Below, one piece after another: positions 42,366-54,900 of a DNA stretch of 64,000 nt (position 1 is the first letter of the stretch; the number at the start of each line of letters is the position of its first letter). The stretch is from Coniella vitis (Eukaryota > Ascomycota > Sordariomycetes > Diaporthales > Schizoparmaceae): contig WUJK01000010.1 of the NCBI GenBank assembly GCA_011317545.1, forward strand, positions 1,054,001-1,118,000, read 5' to 3'. Below the pieces are notes generated by a model. It saw nothing but the letters and a program-made list of their open reading frames with translations. It did no database searches and was not told where the DNA came from. The translations under genes and the position numbers were made by a program.

Positions 42366-45026
42366 ATGGCTCCAAGAGGTCGGGAGCCTCTGCGGCCCAG
42401 CCTTCCGTCTGCACTCCTCAAGCAGTTGGGAGGCGACATTGGCCAGGCGTCTTCTCATTCTTCTTGGCGCAGGGGTCAGTCGCAGGCTTCACGAAAAGAG
42501 CGTCGGAAGCAGGAGAGGGTTCACAAACGGCAAAGAGGCGCACCAGTACAAAAGAGAACCCCTACAGGCCGTCCTGCCAGCCACGCCGCCGGCTCAGCCG
42601 ATTTCAAGGATGCGGGGGTAAAGACGCCGGCTGAAAGTTCCAAGCAGAAGCAGAAGGCCAAGCCGGCTGCTCGAGATGCGTCGGAAGATGACGATGATTT
42701 TGGCGGCTTTGCGGCGGATGATGTTGGTGGAGTTGACGACGGTAGCGACGACCTTGACATTTTTGAAACGGACGACGACGACAAGGATGACTATGACGAT
42801 GATGACGGCGACGACGAGGGAGAGGATGGCGCAAGTCTTATCGTGGCGAAGATGTCCAAAGCAACCAAGGAGAAGCTGGCGAAGGAGGATGCGGAAATCG
42901 CAGCACTAGAGAAGAAGTTGGGCATCAAGAATCGCAAATCTCTGCCAAAATCTTTCGAGGAGGATGGCCTCGGTGACTTGCTGGGTGATTTAGGGGAAGA
43001 AAGTGATGCGGACGACGGTCAGACTGAGAAGAGGAAGCGCAAGGCTGAGGCCGATGAGTGGCTGGCCCAGAAGAGAAGAAAAGCTCTACATCAAGCAGCC
43101 GAACAGCGCGGCGACGACAGCGACGATGACCCAAATGACTTGGAGGGCCTCACTCAAGAAGATGGCAGCCTTGATAGCGAAGACTATGACTTGGATGCAG
43201 GCAGCGGAGACCTTGACTGCGACAGTGACGATCTCATCATGGCAGACTCGGATATCGAAGAAGAGCCAAAGCCGACAAAGAAACGAGAGAATCCTTACGT
43301 TGCTCCCGTAGCATCAACGGCGTCGGCTTCGAAATACGTTCCACCAGCCCGGCGACAGGAGACTGGCTCTGACGCCGAACTGTTGTTGCGCATACGGAGA
43401 CAGTCTCAAGGTCTCATCAACCGTCTTACCGAGTCTAACCTCCTAGCTATCCTGGGCGACATTGAGAAGTTGTACCGTGACTACCCAAGACAGCACGTCA
43501 CCTCGATCCTAGTCGACCTCTTGCTGATTCAGATTTCTGAGCCAACGAGTCTACCAGACACTCTATTGATACTCACGGCCGGCTTCTCAACAGCCGTCTA
43601 CCAAGTCATTGGTCCGGATTTTGGTGCTCAGCTCATTCAACAAACAGTGGAGAGGTTCCAGCACCACTTCGCCCAGGTACCTGAGGGGAATGCGCAAAAT
43701 GTGCCCAAACACACGTCCAATTTGATTACTTTTTTGGCGGAAATCTACAACTTCCAGCTGATTCGTTGCAACCTGATCTTCGACTATGTCCGGCTTCTCC
43801 TCAGCGACCTTTCGGAGCACAACGCAGAATTATTACTCAGAATTGTTCGCATGGCAGGGCAATCACTACGCCGCGATGACCCTTTGGCGCTCAAAGATAT
43901 TGTGGCCTTGATCGGACCAGCAGTCAAGAAGGTTGGAGAGGGCAACTTATCGGTGCGCACTAAGTTCATGATTGAGAGCATCAATGACTTGAAAAACAAC
44001 AAAGTAAAGACTGGTGCCTCAGCAACAGCTGTGGTACAGGACCACATGACGCGCATGAAGAAGCTTTTGGGTTCCATGCACGCACGGAAGCTCAAGGCCA
44101 CTGAACCTCTGCGTATTGGGCTGAAGGATATTGAAGAATCCGATAAGCGTGGCAAATGGTGGCTTGTGGGAGCCAGTTGGGCCGGGCGAGACGACGCGCC
44201 GAGAAAGCAGGCTCAGATGGTCAAAGACCGAGGCGGCGACAACGACAGCGATGCGCTCAACAGCGACGACGACGACGACGACGACGAAGACGTTGATGAA
44301 GAAATCATGCCAGATCTAGCTGCCATTGGCAAGGAACATGGCATGAACACGGACGTGCGTCTTACTATTTTTATTGCTATCATGTCGGCGTGTGATTACG
44401 AGGATGCCTACAACCGGTTGATGAAGCTACGACTCAACAAGGACAGACAAAAGGAAATCGCCTATGTTGTGATGCAATGCACTGGAATGGAGCAGCACTA
44501 CAATCCCTACTACGCTCTGGTTGCACGCAAAGTCTGCGGAGACAGCCGAATAAAGTTTGCCTTTCAAGATAGTCTCTGGAAGTTCTTGCGGCGACTGGGC
44601 GAACCGCTGTTTGGAGAAGACGCAGATGAAGATGAGGCGGACGCAATCGACGCACGGCGCATCTTTAGTGTGGCCAAAATGTTTGGCTTCCTGCTGGCTC
44701 ATGGTGCACAGAGTCTAAGCATACTCAAGTGCCTGGATCTTGCATATGTCCGCCCGAAGACGCGTGATCTACTTGAGGTCATGCTGATGGTCATGTTCCT
44801 AGAACTACCCAAGGCCAAGACGGGTGTTGAGAATGTGTTTGCAACGGTTGCCGACATGCCAGAGCTGGCAAAGGGACTACAATACTTCATGAGGAAGAGG
44901 CTGGTCAAGTCAGATCTATTTGCGAATACCAAGGATGCTAAAAGAGTCAAGAAGGCGTGTCGGACGGCGACCGAGGTGTTAAGTACTGGCGGCGGACCGA
45001 CAGAGACCATGAGCCTGGATGAGTAA
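42366..45026 (+). CDS. sgd1: Sgd1/NOM1-type nucleolar MIF4G-MA3 protein
   Basis: Sgd1 (NOM1 in animals) is a nucleolar protein needed for 40S ribosome biogenesis, acting with the helicase Fal1; in yeast it was found through glycerol/osmotic phenotypes. A single exon of 886 residues. The first 100 residues are basic (RKERRKQERVHKRQRG). Residues about 105-320 hold acidic clusters, with a further Asp/Glu run near 630-645 from GAC repeats. The MIF4G domain starts near 335 (RIRRQSQGLINRLTESN, then VTSILVDLLLIQIS). The MA3 domain starts near 660 (MNTDVRLTIFIAIMS, DYEDAYNRLMKLRL, QHYNPYYALVARKVC) and the tail has FLLAHGAQSLSILKCLDL. The ATG at 42366 opens the frame and the stop is TAA. Confidence 0.93.
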   Translation: MAPRGREPLRPSLPSALLKQLGGDIGQASSHSSWRRGQSQASRKERRKQERVHKRQRGAPVQKRTPTGRPASHAAGSADFKDAGVKTPAESSKQKQKAKPAARDASEDDDDFGGFAADDVGGVDDGSDDLDIFETDDDDKDDYDDDDGDDEGEDGASLIVAKMSKATKEKLAKEDAEIAALEKKLGIKNRKSLPKSFEEDGLGDLLGDLGEESDADDGQTEKRKRKAEADEWLAQKRRKALHQAAEQRGDDSDDDPNDLEGLTQEDGSLDSEDYDLDAGSGDLDCDSDDLIMADSDIEEEPKPTKKRENPYVAPVASTASASKYVPPARRQETGSDAELLLRIRRQSQGLINRLTESNLLAILGDIEKLYRDYPRQHVTSILVDLLLIQISEPTSLPDTLLILTAGFSTAVYQVIGPDFGAQLIQQTVERFQHHFAQVPEGNAQNVPKHTSNLITFLAEIYNFQLIRCNLIFDYVRLLLSDLSEHNAELLLRIVRMAGQSLRRDDPLALKDIVALIGPAVKKVGEGNLSVRTKFMIESINDLKNNKVKTGASATAVVQDHMTRMKKLLGSMHARKLKATEPLRIGLKDIEESDKRGKWWLVGASWAGRDDAPRKQAQMVKDRGGDNDSDALNSDDDDDDDEDVDEEIMPDLAAIGKEHGMNTDVRLTIFIAIMSACDYEDAYNRLMKLRLNKDRQKEIAYVVMQCTGMEQHYNPYYALVARKVCGDSRIKFAFQDSLWKFLRRLGEPLFGEDADEDEADAIDARRIFSVAKMFGFLLAHGAQSLSILKCLDLAYVRPKTRDLLEVMLMVMFLELPKAKTGVENVFATVADMPELAKGLQYFMRKRLVKSDLFANTKDAKRVKKACRTATEVLSTGGGPTETMSLDE

Positions 45027-45845
45027 GGAAGGGAAGAGAGAGCAGAAAATCATCTGTGGCCGAGGGTCAAGCTGATGGCAAAGGCAGGTACCGCTAAATG
45101 CCAAGTATAATATTCCAACGATACCAATGTAATTGGTGTTCACCCGCCAAGACTAAGCATCCAAAGCAAGCATTGAAATGCAGATTCGTGTAATGATGGT
45201 GGTATTGATAACTGGTGAATGATCCTTCAGCACAAGGTGTTTGAGCGCATCCATGTATGGTAGCCGGGAAAGAACGGGCTGACAGATGACACCGATGTGC
45301 CGGCAAGCACACTAACCGGTAGCGTAGGGTTACCCACGGTCCAAGAGCTCGGGTCCCGGTAATGCAAGGCTGCCTCGTCCCGGGGCAGCTTTGCTACATA
45401 GTAGCCCAACAGAAAGCTGGCCCTCCTGCGTAGGACAGTGTGTACGGTGCTCGGGAGCCTGGCTCAGCACTGCAGCTCCCGCCAAAAAAAGCTCACCCAC
45501 ACGATTGGGGGCGCTGCAGCCTTTAGCTGGCCCTCCCCAATCGTCGACCTGGTCAATGTCAGAGCCAAGTGCATGACGAGGGTGCAATTGATTTTCTCTC
45601 TACTATGGTAGTCTGACTTCTTCCAATTACTAAACCAACCATAGAAAAAAAAGGGTTTCCCATCCAGGCCACGAGACACCCTCGCAAACGCGCCTCTAGC
45701 GCCTCTGTCGCCACTCCGTGCATCTCTTCCGCCCTTTATATTTTCTGGGCCGTCGGCGAGTCGCAGCCTCTGTGGATTTTTCCCCCTTCCCTCCTTTCGT
45801 CCCCACGCTTTTCACCCTACATTAAAACGAAAATCAACCGACAAC
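45027..45845. other. Intergenic region sgd1 to lpd1
   Basis: Holds the sgd1 3' end and the lpd1 promoter and leader, pyrimidine-rich near 45710-45830. One exact TACATAGTA motif at 45395-45403. No coding sequence supported. Confidence 0.6.
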
Positions 45846-47577
45846 ATGCTCGCCAGCCGATTAATACCGCGCACTGCGGTCCGCTCTGCCTTTACCCGCT
45901 CCACTCTGCCTGTCGTCGCACCAAGATGGAGGCGGTCATATGCCACCGAGGCTGAGGAGAAGGACCTGGTCATCATCGGTGGTGGTGTTGCAGGCTACGT
46001 CGCCGCCATCAAGGCCGGTCAGGAGGGTCTTAAGGTGCGAATGCCTGCCATTTAGTCGAGTCTATATACCGACATGAATGCATAGTCCGGCTAGTCGCTG
46101 CTGGCCGGGGTTGAGGGTTGTTACTGACCCGGCGCTAACCTCTTCGTTTCTACCAGGTCGCTTGTATCGAGAAGCGCGGAACCCTGGGGGGCACATGTTT
46201 GAACGTGGGCTGCATCCCATCCAAGTCCCTGCTCAACAACTCGCATCTGTACCACACCATCCTGCACGACACCAAGAACCGCGGTATCGAAGTCGGTGAT
46301 GTGAAGCTTAATTTGGCCCAGCTCATGAGCGCCAAGGACACGTCCGTTGCCGGCCTTACCAAGGGTGTCGAGTTCCTCTTTAAGAAGAATGGTGTCGAGT
46401 ACATCAAGGGCACCGGTTCTTTTGCCAGCGAGCACGAGATCAAGGTTCAGCTCAACGATGGCGGCGAGACCAGCGTGGTGGGCAAGAACATCCTGATCGC
46501 CACCGGCTCCGAGGCCACCCCTTTCCCCGGTCTCGAGATCGACGAGAAGAGGGTCATAACCAGCACCGGTGCCCTGGCACTTGAGAAGGTCCCCGAGAAG
46601 ATGGTTGTTATCGGCGGTGGTATCATTGGCCTGGAGATGGCCTCTGTGTGGTCTCGCCTTGGTGCCAAGGTCACCGTTGTCGAGTTTCTCAACCAGATTG
46701 GCGGCCCTGGTATGGACACTGAGATTGCCAAGGCGGCCCAGAAGATCCTCAAGAAGCAGGGCATCGACTTCAAGTTGTCCACCAAGGTCGTCAGCGGCGA
46801 CAGCTCTAGCGACAAGGTCAAGCTTGAGGTCGATGCTGCCAAGGGTGGCAAGCCTGAGACTGTGAGTAAACACTCCAACACTTGCCACTCTTTGTCTATG
46901 TCGAGTTTCCACACTATATTCAGCAGCGTCTGCTAACCTTTGTATCTCTTTTCCTGTAGATTGACGCCGATGTTGTTCTCGTCGCTATTGGCCGCCGTCC
47001 TTACACTGCCGGTCTGGGCTTGGAGAACATTGGCATGGAGCTGGACGAACGCGGACGTGTCATTATTGACCAGGAGTACCGCACCAAGTTCCCCCACATC
47101 CGTTGTGTGGGCGACGTGACCTTCGGACCCATGCTTGCGCACAAGGCGGAGGAGGAGGCCGTTGCCGTCGTTGAGTATATCAAGAAGGGCTACGGCCACG
47201 TCAACTACGGCTGCATTCCATCCGTCATGTACACCTACCCCGAGGTCGCATGGGTTGGCCAGAGCGAGCAGGACCTCAAGAAGGCCGGTACTCCCTACCG
47301 CATCGGAACCTTCCCCTTCAGCGCCAACTCGCGTGCCAAGACCAACCTCGAGACGGAGGGTTTGGTCAAGATGATCGCAGACCCTGAGACGGACAGACTA
47401 CTGGGAGTGCATATCATCGGCCCTAACGCCGGTGAGATGATTGCTGAGGGTACGCTGGCTCTCGAGTACGGTGCTTCATCCGAGGACATTGCACGGACGT
47501 GCCACGCCCACCCTACGCTGGCTGAGGCATTCAAGGAGGCGGCCATGGCCACCTACTCCAAGGCCATTCACTTCTAA
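45846..47577 (+). CDS. lpd1: Dihydrolipoyl dehydrogenase, mitochondrial
   Basis: The E3 flavoenzyme shared by pyruvate, 2-oxoglutarate and branched-chain dehydrogenases and the glycine cleavage system; it re-oxidises dihydrolipoamide with NAD+ in the matrix. Three exons, 45846-46034, 46157-46861 and 46960-47577, give 503 residues. An Arg/Ser-rich presequence with no acidic residues occupies about the first 35 residues. Then follow the FAD motif VIIGGGVAGYVAA, the redox disulfide GTCLNVGC (Cys77, Cys82), the NAD motif VIGGGIIGLEMA, FAD contact CVGDVTFGPMLAHKAE, and the catalytic dyad HPTLAE (His482, Glu487). All active-site residues are intact and the length is normal. Junctions are confirmed by continuous family sequence. 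Confidence 0.98.
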
Positions 47578-47895
47578 AAAAGGGACAAGGGTGTACAATA
47601 GGGTAGCAAGATTTGCATGTACATGGAGACTGTTGTAATCATCTCTTCTGGGGGCGCGGACTAGAAACTGAAAGAACCTGAAGAGCAGCAGTTGGGTGAT
47701 TGGCACGCAATACAGACGGGAAGGAGTCATAAATAGCAGCACATGAATTTTGAGCGATATGGCTACTTCTGCTTCTTTCTTATTTATCCTTTCAAGAACA
47801 CCCATCCAGTTGATGAATGCCGTTGCAAAGTGTGCGATCTGATGTATTGCGAAGATGGAACAGAATTAGGAAACGACATACGCATGCTTTTATCT
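47578..47895. other. Convergent intergenic region lpd1 / hypothetical gene
   Basis: 318 bp holding both 3' ends. Nothing recognisable. Confidence 0.6.
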
Positions 47896-48117
47896 TCAGT
47901 ACACCATGTGAAAATTGCACTGATCGCAGTGAAACCCCGACGATGTATTGTGATTGTTTGGTGATCCAAATCCAACGTCATGGCCAGAACACGAACCCGC
48001 AGTCGCCGGAGTGGAGTAGTTCATGCCTTGTTGTCGACCGCTATTCAGACCCAACCCATTCAGAAGCATGTTGATTGTATTGTTGCAACCGCCGCACCTG
48101 CCGTTATTGGTATCATT

Positions 48118-48149
<32 letters not shown>

Positions 48150-48450
48150 CATTTATCTCGATATTGGCTCCACCACAACTTCGATTTCCATTCCCACTGC
48201 CACTGCCACTGCCACTGCTCCCACTGCCGCAATGCGCTTGTTGGACATAGTCTGAAGGAAGAATAAAGACGTTGGTAGGTCCCATGTACGCTCTGGTGGC
48301 GGCGGGACAGGTGTGACATATGGAATTGATGTTGACATTGTTGCCAGTCGGATTGGCGCCAAAGCCAGAGCCAGAGCCAGAGCCAGAGCCAGCACAGGCG
48401 TGCGCATGAGAGGGCGCAGATAGGAGTCCATGCATGGTGCAGCCCCAAAG

Positions 48451-48487
<37 letters not shown>

Positions 48488-48809
48488 GAGCGGCAGCCGT
48501 GGACATCGCCCGACAACTGAGTAAGGCAATTCTGCAGGATAAGATGGGTGAAGAGGCCGCTCAGGGCGTCGATGTTGAGGGCATTGTGTTGTGGTGCGGC
48601 ACAGAGCTGCTGGGACGGATAGTGCCTGTGGTGGTGATGGTTGCCGTGTTGGGGACGCTGTCCGTATCCCATACTCCATGCTGAAAGAAACGCAGGGGTA
48701 GAGAGAGACATGGTTAGAGGACATGCATGATGAAAGCAGTGGGTGTAAGGAGAGTCCAGACTTAGAACTTACAATGTTCAGCCCAGCCCCTTGGCTGCTG
48801 GGCATACAT
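47896..48809 (-). CDS. Hypothetical low-complexity protein with two CxxC pairs
   Basis: Two exons on the minus strand, 48809-48773 and 48680-47896, joined by a 92-nt intron with a good GTAAGT donor and a TTTCAG acceptor, give 273 residues. The spliced start MYAQQPRGWAEHSWSMGYG is preferred over the unspliced ATG in the intron. The protein is built of runs: His-rich near 25, a Gly-11 run, (Gly-Ser)n stretches, and an Asn-11 run from a GTT array (+ strand 48118-48149). Between them lies less biased sequence (ALSGLFTHLILQNCLTQL, AYMGPTNVFILPSDYVQQ, TINMLLNGLGLNSGR). CGGC and CDQC pairs sit near the end. I do not recognise a domain. The clean splice pair and non-repetitive islands argue for a real gene. 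Confidence 0.6.
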
Positions 48810-50108
48810 CCAGGGCTAGCATCCGCTGTTGCTGTAAGTGCATCCCCGGTGTCGACAGGGCATGATGGTGTTTATGTGGTGTATGTGTGTTATGCTCGCT
48901 CAACTCACTTGCTGCCAGGTTCCCGCGAGAGGTTCTTCGGTTACGATTGAAGGCCTCGAGGCAGATTCCAAAGACACATAGTATACGGACATCTTAATAA
49001 AGGGGGCCTCGATACGTTAGAGGGCATGGTTGTGGAGCTGGTGAAGCATGTTTGTTTGTCTATGAAAGTGGTAAAGGAAGGCCACGGGCTCTCCTTGTCT
49101 TACCATGACGCTGCCTCATCAGCCTGGTATGACGCGTTGAGACTCGTGTCTAGGCGACTGCATGCGAACGGCTGCTTGCTTACGGGAAGGGAGAGAAATG
49201 ATTGCACTAGTTTCGCCTTGGAAAAGGCAGATTCCATTGACAATTGGCTACAGAGTATAGACGCTTTCTGTAGCCGATCGCTTCCTTGCATTAGTCCGCG
49301 CCGTGAGCGCTGTTGGGGGCCGTGTCGGGCCCGGCGGCGACTGATGAACCGAAACCACGATTTAACAAGCGCACATAGTACATAAGGCTGATAAGTACTG
49401 AGTAGGAGGTAGATAAGATATTGAGATAAGAATAGCGCCGTGCGACACATTATCGTGGAAGTATAACTGTCATTGCAATTGTTCGAAAAATCGAGGCACA
49501 ATAGCAATCACGATAGACAATGATTTGCATAAAGCAGCAAGCAAAATAGGCTCATAAGAGCATATAACCAGGGAGTTATCGTGGCGCATCTAGCTAGGCA
49601 TGGTGGGCATTAGATATGCACTCGTAGAGTGAAGGAACCAACTGCGCCTCCCTTCCCTGCAGTTGCAGCTGCCCGAGCCTCTGCCCAGAAAACGTACGAG
49701 CTTCAAATCATCTAAGCAGCAGCACCACCACAGTGGGTCTTTGGAACGCTGCAGCTCTTGACCGATCTGCCGCCTTCCTTGTTCTCGACCATCTGGCCTT
49801 CGTTCTTGTCTGCTGTGCTCTTCTGTCTGGATCTCTGGCTCTTTTCTCCGACGCAAATCACTGGCTGTTGCTCGCCGTAGCCCTCCACGTTTCATGTTTC
49901 TGCCAGCTGGCCGCCACTTCCGGCTTTCTCTTTTTACAGACGCGCCACGTTGAGAGAGACCCGTTCACTTTCACTTGGGCGACTGAAACAGCGCTCGTCC
50001 GTACCCTAAGCCGTCGAAACCTCTCCAGAATCATCAAACCTAAATCTTCACGCGCACAACCACTGCCAAAAGTAACTGAGGCCTCATCGCCTCATCCAAT
50101 TACGCGTC
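48810..50108. promoter_or_regulatory. Divergent promoter region, hypothetical gene / desaturase
   Basis: 1.3 kb between start codons of divergent genes. The last 400 bp are pyrimidine-rich and probably the desaturase leader. No supportable coding sequence and no specific site claimed. Confidence 0.5.
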
Positions 50109-51930
50109 ATGGCCGTCACAGCCGCCACCGCCTCGATCTCAAAGTCTCGCGCAACTGCTGCACCACGCACTTTTCCAGTCATGACGCGGCGCGAGATTGA
50201 GAACCTCATTGCACAAGGGAGGTCCGTCTTCATCAAGGACCAATATATTTACAAGGTGGATGCGTGGATCAAATACCACCCAGGCGGCTCCAAAGCCATC
50301 CAGCATATGATCGGTCGAGATGCCACAGATGAAGTCAACGCGTTTGTACCCTCCATCCACTTTGGCACTGTGCAAATCTACCGAGATATGCCTGCTAACC
50401 ACGCGTACATGTAGTCTTCACTCGTCTGAAACCCTGGCTATGATGAACAGGTATCGTATAGGGAGGATTGACCATCGATGGCGCAATATGGTCCCTCCTA
50501 TTCAAGGTGGCGTCTTTAGGAAGCTTGGCGCGGAGGACGCAGTCGCAGACGCCGATGACAGCGTCGAGTGCCCAACCCAGGACTCTTCGGACTCGAGCCA
50601 CTCTGGCTCGCGACCGCCGTCGCCCATCTTCGACACTGTCGAGAACTACGACGGCTCTCTGCGTCACCGCAAGGCTGGCGAGGCAGCGCCAGCCTTACGG
50701 CCCTCTTCGGCCACCTCTGTCACCTCTGCCGACGACGAGCACCTCGACGGCATGAGTCTCCTGGATCGCAGGACTATGCAAGAAATCAAACAAGATCTTG
50801 ATATATATCCCGCCCTAGATGCTGCTACCCAAGACAGGGTTGTTCAAAAATACCGCGAGCTGGACGCACGCATCCGGGCCGAGGGCCTGTACAACTGCAA
50901 CTACTCCGCGTACGCTATCGAGTGTTGCCGCTATACTTTGTTTTTCAGCCTCTTCATATTGTTTCTGCGTTGGAAGTGGTATGCTGTTAGCGCCTTCTGG
51001 CTCGGCTGCTTCTGGCATCAATTGACCTTCACGGTCCATGACGCAGGTCACATGGGCATCACCCACAAGTTTCACACTGATTCAGTCATTGGCATTTTGA
51101 TTGCTGACTTTCTCGGTGGCTTGTCCGTCGGATGGTGGAAGAGAAACCACAATGTCCACCACATTGTGACTAACTCGCCCGAGCACGATCCCGACATTGA
51201 GCACATGCCGTTCTTTGCCATCTCTCACCGTTTCCTAACCAGTCTCACATCAAGTTATTACGAGCGAGTCATGACGTACGATCTTGTCGCGAAGATGTTT
51301 TTGCGCATTCAGCACCACAGCTATTACTTCATCCTTCTCTTTGGCCGATTCAACCTATATCGCTTGTCGTGGGAATACCTCCTCGGAGGCCAGGCGCCTC
51401 GAAACGGTCCAGCCTGGTGGCACCGATATCTCGAGCTGACAGGGCAGGTATTCTTTTGGTATTGCTTCGGTTACCGCCTAATTTACCTAACAATCGAGGA
51501 CAATTGGTCACGGTTTGTTTTTGTAATGATCAGCCACATGGTCACGATGCCGCTGCATGTGCAAATCACACTGTCACACTTTGCAATGAGCACGGCCGAG
51601 CTCGGACCGGAGGAATCCTTCCCACAGAAGATGTTGCGTACAACCATGGATGTGGACTGTCCCCAATGGCTCGACTTCTTTCATGGAGGTTTGCAATTCC
51701 AGGCTATTCATCATCTTTTTCCGCGCATCCCACGGCACAATCTTCGAGCAACACAAAAGCTTGTCCAGGAGTTCTGCGAGGATGTTGGTATTCCTTATGC
51801 TCTATACGGCTTTGTCGATGGAAACAAGCAAGTTATTGGCCGGCTAGCAGACGTTGCGAGACAAGGGGCTATCTTGGCAAAATGTCAACAAGTGATCGCG
51901 GAGAGTGATGATCCGCTGCATCATCATTGA
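50109..51930 (+). CDS. Sphingolipid delta-8 desaturase (cytochrome b5 fusion)
   Basis: Front-end membrane desaturase that introduces the delta-8 double bond of the sphingoid base in fungal glucosylceramides, in the ER, using its own cytochrome b5 domain. Two exons, 50109-50341 and 50415-51930, give 582 residues. The b5 domain has the haem ligand motif YHPGG (His57) and the second ligand His80 just after the splice junction, so splicing is needed for a complete haem site. A Ser/Asp-rich linker follows, then several membrane segments. The three histidine boxes are HDAGH (286-290), HNVHH (323-327) and QAIHH (507-511). The GHMGITH and FPRIPRHN contexts fit the delta-8 group. Substrate specificity is from family resemblance only. 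Confidence 0.9.
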
Positions 51931-54900
51931 TACGGTCACATTTGATTGGATGATGAGTTGAGGAGAAGGCGGGCGCGCGATCCTCTGTTCCTCTCTGTTT
52001 CTTTTGTTTTGCATAATTAATGCCCGTACGACTGCTAGATATGACCCCTTTGATGTTTTGGAATACTTGTTGGTGTAGATAAGTGTGATAGGGGCAGAGA
52101 AAAGTAAAGAAAAGGGAAGAAGTTGAATGTCACAACGAAAAGCAAAGGTAAATCGCAGAAGGAATTCCGCAAATGGAGGGCAAAAGAAGAGTGCTCTATC
52201 GATGCATTGTTTCCCATCTGCATCTGAGACAATGAGGGGGAATGTAGGCGTGGGGTGGCCTCCTCTCGAGGCAAACATACCACCGGCAGGTTTGCTTCTC
52301 ATCTCGCCTTATTACGTATCGATCGAATGGACGTGTACAGATCTTTCTCCCTATCAATGTCAGAAGTCACCGCCACTCTCTTGGTAGGGAGTGCCGGCGG
52401 TTGTAAACTAGCCCCCCTTCGCTGCCCCCCTGGATAGATATGCTGCGGGTTGAGATAGCCGAATGTGACGAGATTCCCAAGATCCCGGGACGGGGCCAAT
52501 GTCGCAACACCCCCCCCCCTTCTTGCATGAAGGCGTCGCTTACCTCATATATGTATATTGAACACCTAGATGTGCTTACTATGTAGTTGATAGTAGGATT
52601 GGGCCGCAGTTCTCGTTCTCTACGCGGATTTTTGTGATTTCTTTTTCTGGGTGACTTTTGCTGGCCCATTTCTTCCTTTCTTTTTCTTTTCGTCGCCTTT
52701 CTTATGCATATAAGGAACATGTATGCGAGGTTTCACCTCAGGCTTACGTCGTCTGAACGTCATGCGTCTCTCAAAGGGGTCATTCGTCTTCGATATCACT
52801 TACATGGTATATGATCGTTATTCATAGTATGTACAATATGCATGATTATTCCTTTTTAAATTTTTGCTTTGCCTTGAGAGGCATTGGTTAAGCAGTAGCA
52901 TCCTAGGTGCCGAGACGCACACCGCACATTCAGATTTCGTGTCGGATTGGAAAAAATATTTGAAACCTTGTAACACGATTTTCTTTTTTTAATGAATGTA
53001 TTTTTTGGTTTTTTCGTAGCGCATCACTTGAATCGGATTGACTGTGTGGTTGTACGCATTCTATGTATATTACCAAGACTATGTATCTTACAGTACTCTC
53101 TGTACTACACATTACTTGGCCCCAACTCCTGAGTGCTAAATCCGGGCCATCTTGCACCCAAGCATCTTGAAACAAATAGCGATCAGGGTCGCTTCTTCTG
53201 TTTCCCAACGTTTGTACATAGTATGGGACCCACACTGCACAAGGTTGTACATACTTCTAGTAAGGGCACCCCCCCTCTCCCGAACCAAAAATCCCTACGT
53301 GGTAACGTTCAGACGTGCAACATCCGGGCAGGCATCGTGATTACCATCATGATAGGCAGGGCGTTCATGCTCACCAGCCAATTGTCTCTTTTTTCACATG
53401 TTGTTTGGTGGCAGCATTGCACTGCCTAGGTAATACTCGACTTGCTTAAGATGAGGTGAGTTAATGCTTCGCCTTGGCAAGTCTGAAACGCGATTGCAAT
53501 CTATGCTCTGCATGCATGGTAAACCGTGGGCTTTGACAGAGACATGACGTTTGGTGTATATCAACTGCTTCATAGAAGGACGATACGAGCGAGCCATGAA
53601 CTACTGGATGGAGCAAGCGTTTCTGATGACCGAGTACAGAGACTTTATGCATTCTCCGAACGTTGCCCATCCACGGACTGCAAAATTGCCCCCGCGAATA
53701 CGCGTCCGCGAAAACTACCCGTCTACTTACATAGTAGTATGTTGACAAGGAGATGACCGATACGTCGGGAGGGGTCAGAGGGGCAACGCCAATAAGGCAG
53801 CGGGGTAACAGTGAAAATGCCATGTCTCGGGAGCGCTGCCGAGTGACGTTGAACTGTCCGCGTCTCCTGACTAGCGTTCGCGCTTTCGCACCATGGCAAT
53901 TCGCTTGCCTGGATGGATTCTTCTGCGAACCATGGCATCGTTCTCATTCCCAAGACCGACGATTGACCAATACCTAGAGATCCACAACCTGGAACAAGAT
54001 TAGATTTTGTCAATTAAGCAAGAAAAGAAAGAAGAAAAAAAGAATAAAGTTGATCGGAGCTAGTCATTTGCTAGACACCGGTGAGCAGGGTGTCCCTGAC
54101 TCCAAGGGTGCAAACGCTTCTTCCATGAAGAGAATCCATTATTCTCTCGGGCAATGCTTTTGTTGCTCGTCTCCCCGGCGTCAACAGAGGCCGCTGACCG
54201 TGTAGATCGCAGCTGCTCTGCCTCTCCTGCCAAATATCTTTCTTGATAGCTCATCCTCGTTCAGTCATATGAACATCTATCGCCGCAGAATTGCGCACAT
54301 GGCCGACAGGGTTCAGTCAGGCTGATGGGGCGAAACATGCAGAAAATGACAGGCCGGGGTATTCGGTACGCAGTCATGGCGACCCGCCCACACCCCTGGG
54401 ACGACAAATCGTGGTGGTGCTCGACTCTGAGATAAATAAGTTAATCGATGAGAGCGATGCTTGCTGTATCACTGACTGGCTTCTCCAGCTCCCTCAAGAC
54501 GAGGCCTGCTTGCCAGACGAATCCATCGTAAGCCGCAAGAAGACCAAAGAAAGGAGACAAGGGTACAAGGTCAAGCAGAGAACAAGAACAGCCAGTAGAT
54601 GGAAGCCAGGGTCCGGCGTCGTAGTCACCCATTCTAAACCCACTGGAGAAACAGCATGGGTCCAGTTTCTCACGTCCATCTGGTGCTGCACGAACGAGGT
54701 ACCATGTACGTGCTGTGGGCCAGATTTTGAAGTTGCTTATGGAGCTCGACCCTCCCAGGCTCTCATCCTTGCCATCTCTGCCTTTTGCTCGAACCGAGAA
54801 GCAATAATCCCAGAGTAGGACTTGCTTTCACCGATATTTGCCTTGACATGGGCAAGCTTGAGGGTGTTTCGGAGGCCTTGCTGGGCCGCGTTATATTCAA

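Noticed and set aside
46121..46912. 263-codon minus-strand frame within lpd1
   Set aside because: Antisense shadow of a strongly codon-biased gene.
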